From Planoprotostelium fungivorum (Eukaryota; Evosea; Variosea; Cavosteliida; Cavosteliaceae): a stretch of DNA of 40,713 nt. This document shows, piece after piece, positions 34,701 through 40,713 of this stretch (its first letter is position 1; every line of letters starts with the position of its first letter). The notes under the pieces are model-generated. The model saw only the letters and a list, made by a program, of their open reading frames with translations. It was not told the DNA's origin and did not search any database. The DNA lies in NCBI GenBank assembly GCA_003024175.1, contig MDYQ01000236.1, positions 1 to 40,713 on the forward strand. The letters are read 5' to 3'. A program made the position numbers and the translations under genes.

Positions 34701-36823
34701 CATTCAGATGTCAGGAAGAGCAGGGAGAAGAGGTTTGGACACCGTAGGTACAGTCATCATCGCTTGTTGGGATGAGGTGAAATTTGAATCTCACGATGGA
34801 ACGATGAATCGAAAACGAGCGAGAGAACTGAGACATCTTCAGGCACCTGATGCTCCGACGCTATCGAGTATGATCTTGGGAAAGGCCACTCGCCTCGAAT
34901 CTCAATTCCGTCTCACTTACAACATGATTCTCAATCTCTTGCGGTGAATATCTCACCATGTCCTTCTCCCTTCTCACCCCCTCAGTGTCGAAGGGTTCAA
35001 AGTGGAAGACATGATCAAGAGAAGTTTCTCAGAGTTCTCTTCACAGAAGCTTCTACCGGAACAGAAGAGCATGCTGAGCCGAGCGGAGAACGTGTTGAAG
35101 ACTCTAGGTGAGATATCATCTCTATCTCTCCTGATTGTGAATAGCACCCATCGACTGTATCTTTGGAGAGCCAGACATCGAGAACTATCACGCCTTACAT
35201 TCGGAGAAGAAGAGGATCGAAGAGGACATGCAAGTGACCATCTTGTCCTCTAAATCAGCCGCTCAATCTCTCGTCCCCGGAAGGTGAAGTCATCCACCTC
35301 TCCTTTGATTGTTCTCTCTTCTTCATCGATTCGATTCCATCTCGTGGGATGAAGAGATGAACGTCCTACAGATTGGTGGTGGTGAACACGAAAGAGTATC
35401 CACAAGCATTGGCCACCGTTCTCAAATTGGCCCCCGATACGCTCAGACCCACCGACGTGCGGAAGGCAAAGGTGAATCCATTCCACCCATTTGAACGAGA
35501 AGAGACTGAATGTATCAGCTGCTCGTTCTGGTCGATCGCACGGAGAAGAACAGTAAAGGACCCATCACGATTAATCCAGGAATCAACATGGGAAACGAAG
35601 GCGTCATTGCAGATCTACCTCTCAACGCCATCAGTCGAATCACGAAAGAGAAATTGAAGGTGAAGAGAGAACGAGTGAGAAGAATGAGCTGAGATGTACA
35701 GACGGACGTCAGTAAGATCACGGGAACGAGCACAGACACCGTAATGAAGACGGTGACCCAGCAGATGATGAGATACATCGAAGAGGACCCCTTCGGTCCA
35801 CAAGAAGTGGATCCCATCAAAGAACTGAAGATCAACGATCTCTCCTTTGGAGAGAAGAACATGAGGAAGAACAACTTGGCCAAGAAGATGGTGGCCTCAA
35901 AGTGTCACCAGTGCCCCAAATTATCTGAACAGGTGAGAGAGTGAGGGAAGGAGTGGAAGGTGAAGGTGACAGTACTCTCTCATGAGCCGATATGCAAAGA
36001 TCAAATCGAAGGTGAATATCCTGCGATTCGCCTTATCCGACGAGAATCTACAATTGATGCCCGAGTTTCAAACGCGTCTGGGAGTGCTGGAGAGATTGAG
36101 ATACATCGATTCAGACAAGACTGTACTCATGAAGGTGAATCATCACTGTCATTCTACTATTCACCATCATTCTACTATTCAACACCTTCGTGATGTACCA
36201 CCATGTGACAGAGGACTGATAGAAAGGAACAGGGAAGAGTGGCGAGAGAGATCAACACGGTGACCGACGAGTTGATCGCCACAGAACTCATCTTCGAGAA
36301 CGTCCTCACCCCTCTCACACCAGCAGAGATCGTCTCTCTCCTCTCCTGTCTCATCTTTGAAGAGAAGACGGAAGCAGAGCCCATGCTGACACCCACACTG
36401 GAGGGGGCCAGGAGCCAATTGATCGCCATCGCCACGGGACTGGCCAACATCCAGATCGAGGGAGGACTCCTCATCACCGTATCTGAATACGTCAAGGTGA
36501 GAGTTGAAAGAGTAGAGGGGCTGACAAAGACAGAACATCAAGTTTGGAATGATGGAAGTGGTGTACGAGTGGGCGAGACAGATGCCTTTCTCTGACATCG
36601 CCCAATTGACCGAGGTACAAGAGGGTTCCATCGTGAGGTGCATCGTTCGACTGGACGAAACGTGCAAGGAGGTGAGAGGGTGAAGAGGAGAAGAGACTGA
36701 GAAGTGCAGGTGAGAAACGCTGCACGCATCATCGGAGACACGGCACTGTACACGAAGATGGAGCAGGCATCGCAGATGATCAAGAGGGATATCGTCTTCG
36801 CATCGAGTCTGTACGTGAGCTGA
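31728..36823 (+). CDS. SKI2-type DExH RNA helicase of the exosome (right copy)
   Basis: Mirror of 12179-17274 and intact. I traced the exon chain here: 31728-31809, 31849-31976, 32041-32213, 32290-32389, 32427-32541, 32583-32779, 32825-32989, 33069-33144, 33195-33595, 33634-34005, 34048-34374, 34415-34555, 34612-34776, 34843-34943, 34986-35107, 35145-35283, 35372-35471, 35519-35659, 35702-35932, 35973-36134, 36233-36496, 36534-36671, 36710-36823. The sum is 3,954 nt, 1,317 residues, with no phase conflict. The intron 34777-34842 is a multiple of three without stops, so retention would only insert 22 residues after TVIIACWDE. Two identical copies of a normally single-copy RNA-surveillance gene are unusual. 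Stop-to-stop spacing to the convergent phosphodiesterase is 26 bp. Confidence 0.93.
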
Positions 36824-36849
36824 TAAAGAGAAGGATGTCATTTGTACAT

Positions 36850-39800
36850 TTATTTCGGGGGGGTCATTCCGGTCTGTAATACCGAGTTCCACTCTTGGAT
36901 GTTGTTCTTCAGATGCTTCGAGATGTTCGTTAGGGAGTTGTCAAAGGAGGAGAAGAGAGAGAAGATGGGCACACAGATGGAGTTGATGAATCCCAATTGC
37001 ATCTGGGGGATGATCACCGTGGCTCGGTTCATGAGGGGGGACACCGCCACACCTATTCTTCGTCACTCTCTGTGTTATAATGGATGGCTCACCTCTCTGT
37101 CTCTCCATGTCACCCTGGTTGAAAAACTCTTGACAGATGATCTCGGCCCACTTCATGGCGATGGGGAAGGGTTTGATGACGTTGGAGATATCTGCACACT
37201 TGAGAACCATCTCCGAGAGTAACTTTCGATGCTCCTGTCGGCTGGCGTCGAAGCTGTGCTCCGTGACGATGGTCTCGAATTCCTTGACGAGGTGGAAGTG
37301 AAGGGACATGTCCGTAGACAAGATGGCAGAGATCATCGTCTTCCACAAGCTGGCCATCTGCTCTTCACTCAACTCGGACAGGATGTCGTTGTCCACCTGC
37401 AAAGGTGAGAGAGAGAAAGGAGGATGGGACGTACCTCGGACAAGATGGAGATGGCGCGAGAGCAGTGATGCGTCTCGAGGACCGAAGTGTCCTTGTACAA
37501 GAGAGCCAGAGGTGTCTGCGCCTTCACGTGGAAGGCATTGTTCAATCCTCCGTGATCGATGTCGTGGCACATGGCGGCGATGAGAGTGGCCAAGATGTCC
37601 AGCGGTGTCATGGCCATACGTGTCGTGGTACCGAACCATATGAACATGAATACCACCTGTCTCTTTCATTCTCTCTTCCTCCCTCGATCATCTCACCTGT
37701 GTGACGTCCACGGCGTGGTAAAAATTGTGGTAAGGTACATCACGGTACGACTTACGGATGTCTAAGATGAGATTGAGTAACCTGTCCTTTGGAATATTGA
37801 AGGATGTGATCAAGCCAAAGTTGTCAAACATGGCGAGGCACATGCGGACGAGGTCGTCTGATGAATAACTCAGAGCGTCAAAGTTCCAGGACAAGACGGC
37901 CTTCTTGTCTGCGGCCGTGACTTCGAATCGCTTGTCGTTCGCCAGGGTGACAGCCTTCAGAGGCTTTGGTACAGATTGATTCAAAGATAAAGATCGAGCC
38001 GCAAAGTGAGCGAAGGCCTGCCGTTCCATCAACATCGACATCTTCAGTAACATTCACCTTCAACAGAGTCTTGTCTTCTTCCATGAATGCACCCTCTCTC
38101 TTGTTGATCATCTGAGTCACACCAATCACCTTCCCCTTCTCATCCTTGATGGGCATGCACAAGACCGATTTCGTCTGCACCACATCAGCGATGCATTCTA
38201 CGCCACGACCGATCACCTGATATCCCGTGGTGCGATCGATGTCAGGATTGAAACGAGAGTCTCTGTACACATCGCTGAGGGATATCTCTTCACCGGTCTT
38301 GGCTACGTATCCCACCAGCCCGTTCGACATCGGAATCCTCAGCTCTTCTGTTCCGTCCGCAATCTGCGACCGCAACTCTCCATTCTGTGGGTCCAACATG
38401 AAGAGGGAAGCTCTGTCGGCCTGTCTCCTTCAGCTCCTTCCTCTCCACTCGTTTCACCTTGACTAATCTTCTGGCGTGCTTCATGATGGATTTAAGCAAC
38501 GGCTGAATGTTCTCCTCTGATGATAGAGCCACGGCAACATCCAGCAGAGCTTGTGTCTTGTATTATTATGGCTTGCTTGTACAGGCTGGCATTCCTGAGG
38601 GTGATACCGCAGAAGATCGAGAAGGCCTTGAGAATCTCTTCGTCTTCCTGGGTGAAGGGACCGTCCACCTTGTTCACCAGCTGAGTCACTCCCATCACGG
38701 CCGATTCGTCGTTGTAGATGGGCATGCACAGAATGTTTCTCGTCTTGAAGCCGGTCTTCTTGTCGACGTCGATGTTGAATCTAATTTTCATCAGAACGAA
38801 ACACAGAAGAGAGAATGGATCGCTTCATCAAAAACAGATGATAAAGAGGACAGCATGGGAGATGCAGAGAATAAAACTGACCTCGGATCTGCGTAGGCGT
38901 TCGAGATGTTCAAGAGGGCGCCTGTCATGGCCACGTGACCAGCGATACCCGCAGACGCTGGGAATCGGATCTCTTCTGCACCTTCTGCCACCTTTTGTCT
39001 TCAGTTTCTCTCTTTCTCTCTCAATCACCTTCGATCTCAATTCGTTCGTCTCATTATCTACCAGGAAGAGCGCACTTCTCTCTGCGTTGACGAGTTCCAT
39101 GGCTCGCTTCATGATGAACTCGATCAGTTTGTCCTCGTCTAATTGGGAAGTCAACGATTCTGCGACCTGTTCGCATGAGTCAACTCGATCATCGAACGTG
39201 AGAGGATCACCTCCAAGAGACTCTGATATTTCTGTTGAGTCGACAGAGCGGCATTGAAACCAGAGAGAGTCTTGTGGAACAACTCTGCATTGCTGAGAGA
39301 GCCGAATATCTGTTCAGAAACCAATTCGAGGGTTTCCAGATCGAACGCCGCGAAAGGACCTCCTCTCTTGTTGATGACTTGAATGACTCCTAGAGTTTCT
39401 CTGTTCTCATTTTTGATGGGGACACAGATGGCATTCAACGTCTGTTTGCCCGGAACTCCATCCACTTCTGCATCGTATCTCGAATCTTTCGTGATCTCTC
39501 TGATGTTGACCTGATCTCTCATCATCGTTTGTCCGATAGAGATCAATTCACCTTCTCTCCCGTGGTGGCCACGAAACCAACGATACCTTTGCTGAGAGGG
39601 TATCGCCTCTCGTTCTTTTCGGGCTCTATAGAAACTAATTCTTTGGCCACAGAATCGATCAAATACAACTTGCAGGATTCCGAGTCCGTTAGTTTGGTAG
39701 CCCTCTGAGACACCACTGCAGAGAGTGGACCCACGTCTAACTCTGCTGATATGGCACGGCAAGATTCTAATAGCTGTCTGTCTCTTCTTCGAGTCTGGAA

Positions 39801-40713
39801 CATCCTCTCCTGTGTCATCTGATTCCTCAGGAGGATGGCCGCGTGTTGATCGATCATCTTGATGAGATCCTCGTCTTCTTGCGTGAAGGCCTTGTTCATG
39901 TGCATGAACTGGAGCACTCCCAAAGGGAATCCGTCCTTGAATAATGGTACATACAGTACGCTCGTGGGGTTGATTCCTGTACACATTCGATGGTTCTCCA
40001 TCTTCCATCGCCTCACCATTCTTATCATCGTATCTGGAGTCATACATGTCGCTCCTGCTTGGATCTTTCTCGATTCTCATTGTCGATTTTGTGCGTAATA
40101 CGTGTCCCACGAGACCACGATCAGCGGAGAAGCGAGACTTGTGTATGCTTCCCTTCGATTCTCTAGGGTGGTTCATCCCCTTCACTCGCAATTCCAATTC
40201 GTCCGTCGACCGGTGGTAGACGAAGAGTGAAGTCACCGATGCTCCGATCAATTTTCCGGTCTCGTTGGCCAGTGCGAGGTCACTGAAATTGTTCAGAAGA
40301 CGTGCGGAAATTGATTCTCACCCTTCAGTGTTCTCATTCGGTAGAGGAGCGCAAGTTTTCATGAATTCCAGAAGAGAATGCAGCATTCCGTGAGTCGTGC
40401 CCTTGAACAATGACTTCGTCTGCTCTTCGGCCCAAGGACCACCTATGCGGAGATTCAATACGAACTTTTCCTCTCATGGCGAACTCACCTACGGTCTGGC
40501 TTCTGCTTCGACGAGGTGTGGGTGAAGTGTCTATAGCCGTGGGAGATAACGTGTTATTCTGAGGCGGTGGTGACTTGTTGGTGATCTCCAAATGTAGTGT
40601 CGAGACGGGATCAGTTGAGACAGGAGGCAGTGGAGCGACCGACAGAGGGCTAGTCTTCTTTTTGTCCATAGGATCCAATTTCACGGTCTTCGCTGCTGTT
40701 TGGGCCCTTTTGG
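36850..40713 (-). CDS. Four-GAF phosphodiesterase (right copy, 5' end outside the window)
   Basis: Mirror of 8289-12152 and identical to it, including the one-base frame conflict between GAF3 and GAF4 (here about 38547-38577). The window ends inside exon 4, in the linker before GAF1, so the first 170 or so codons (N terminus and most of the coiled coil) lie beyond the right edge if the arm continues. All four GAF domains and the complete catalytic domain are inside. Confidence 0.85.

Larger units (their letters stand above)
30971..40713 (-). repeat. Right arm of the 9.74 kb inverted repeat
   Basis: Reverse complement of 8289-18031. It runs to the window edge, so the true arm is at least this long. 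Compared introns and the intergenic gaps are identical to the left arm, which ordinary paralogues kept only by selection on protein would not show. Confidence 0.97.

Noticed and set aside
1-40713. Transposons, retroelements, CRISPR arrays, rRNA or tRNA genes
   Set aside because: No reverse transcriptase, integrase or transposase motifs, no terminal repeats apart from the large gene-bearing arms, no regularly spaced repeats and no tRNA-like cloverleaf were noticed.

Overview
The window is nuclear DNA from an intron-dense, compact eukaryotic genome, most likely a free-living protist. Coding exons are cut by many very short introns (mostly 37-55 nt, GTGAG-type donors, CAG or TAG acceptors; one carries a perfect TACTAAC branch site). 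Neighbouring genes are 26-500 bp apart. The gene families are typically eukaryotic: a SKI2 exosome helicase, the RED/IK splicing factor, a class I cyclic-nucleotide phosphodiesterase, a full-length ABCB transporter and an FKBP. Short CCCTAAA repeats at the left edge suggest a TTTAGGG-type telomere nearby. The species cannot be named from this; an amoebozoan or similar amoeboid protist fits but is a weak inference.

Layout. 1-1.86 kb: telomere-like motifs, then an unresolved intron-rich segment. 1.86-3.7 kb: RED/IK splicing factor (+). 4.1-5.0 kb: a rhodanese-fold protein (-) with Ser in place of the catalytic Cys. 5.1-6.8 kb: a predicted N-myristoylated GTPase with a DUF697/YcjF-like tail (+). 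7.65-12.15 kb: a phosphodiesterase with four GAF domains (+). 12.2-17.3 kb: SKI2 helicase (-). 17.4-18.0 kb: secreted/ER FKBP (+). 18.1-22.0 kb: self-sufficient cytochrome P450-reductase fusion (-). 22.2-26.5 kb: ABCB transporter (-). 26.95-30.9 kb: second P450-reductase fusion (+). After that the order runs backwards: FKBP (-), SKI2 (+), phosphodiesterase (-, cut by the right edge).

The main structural fact is a giant inverted duplication. Bases 8289-18031 reappear as the reverse complement at 30971-40713 (paired coordinates always sum to 49002). I found no difference in the exons, introns or intergenic stretches I compared. The arms enclose a 12.9 kb core that is itself partly symmetrical: the two P450-reductase genes mirror each other but are diverged, by little at the reductase (outer) end and by a lot at the P450 (inner) end. 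Only the ABCB gene is unpaired. This fits an outward copying event (break-induced replication or gene conversion) that began in the 3' ends of two older inverted P450 paralogues. An assembly fold-back has to be excluded. If real and if copying ran to the chromosome end, the locus should be mirrored all the way to a second telomere.

Functionally, the core pairs two catalytically self-contained oxygenases with an efflux-type ABC transporter, a plausible detoxification or lipid/metabolite-export unit. The outer genes (RNA surveillance, cyclic-nucleotide signalling, ER folding, splicing) are housekeeping or signalling genes with no obvious pathway link to the core.
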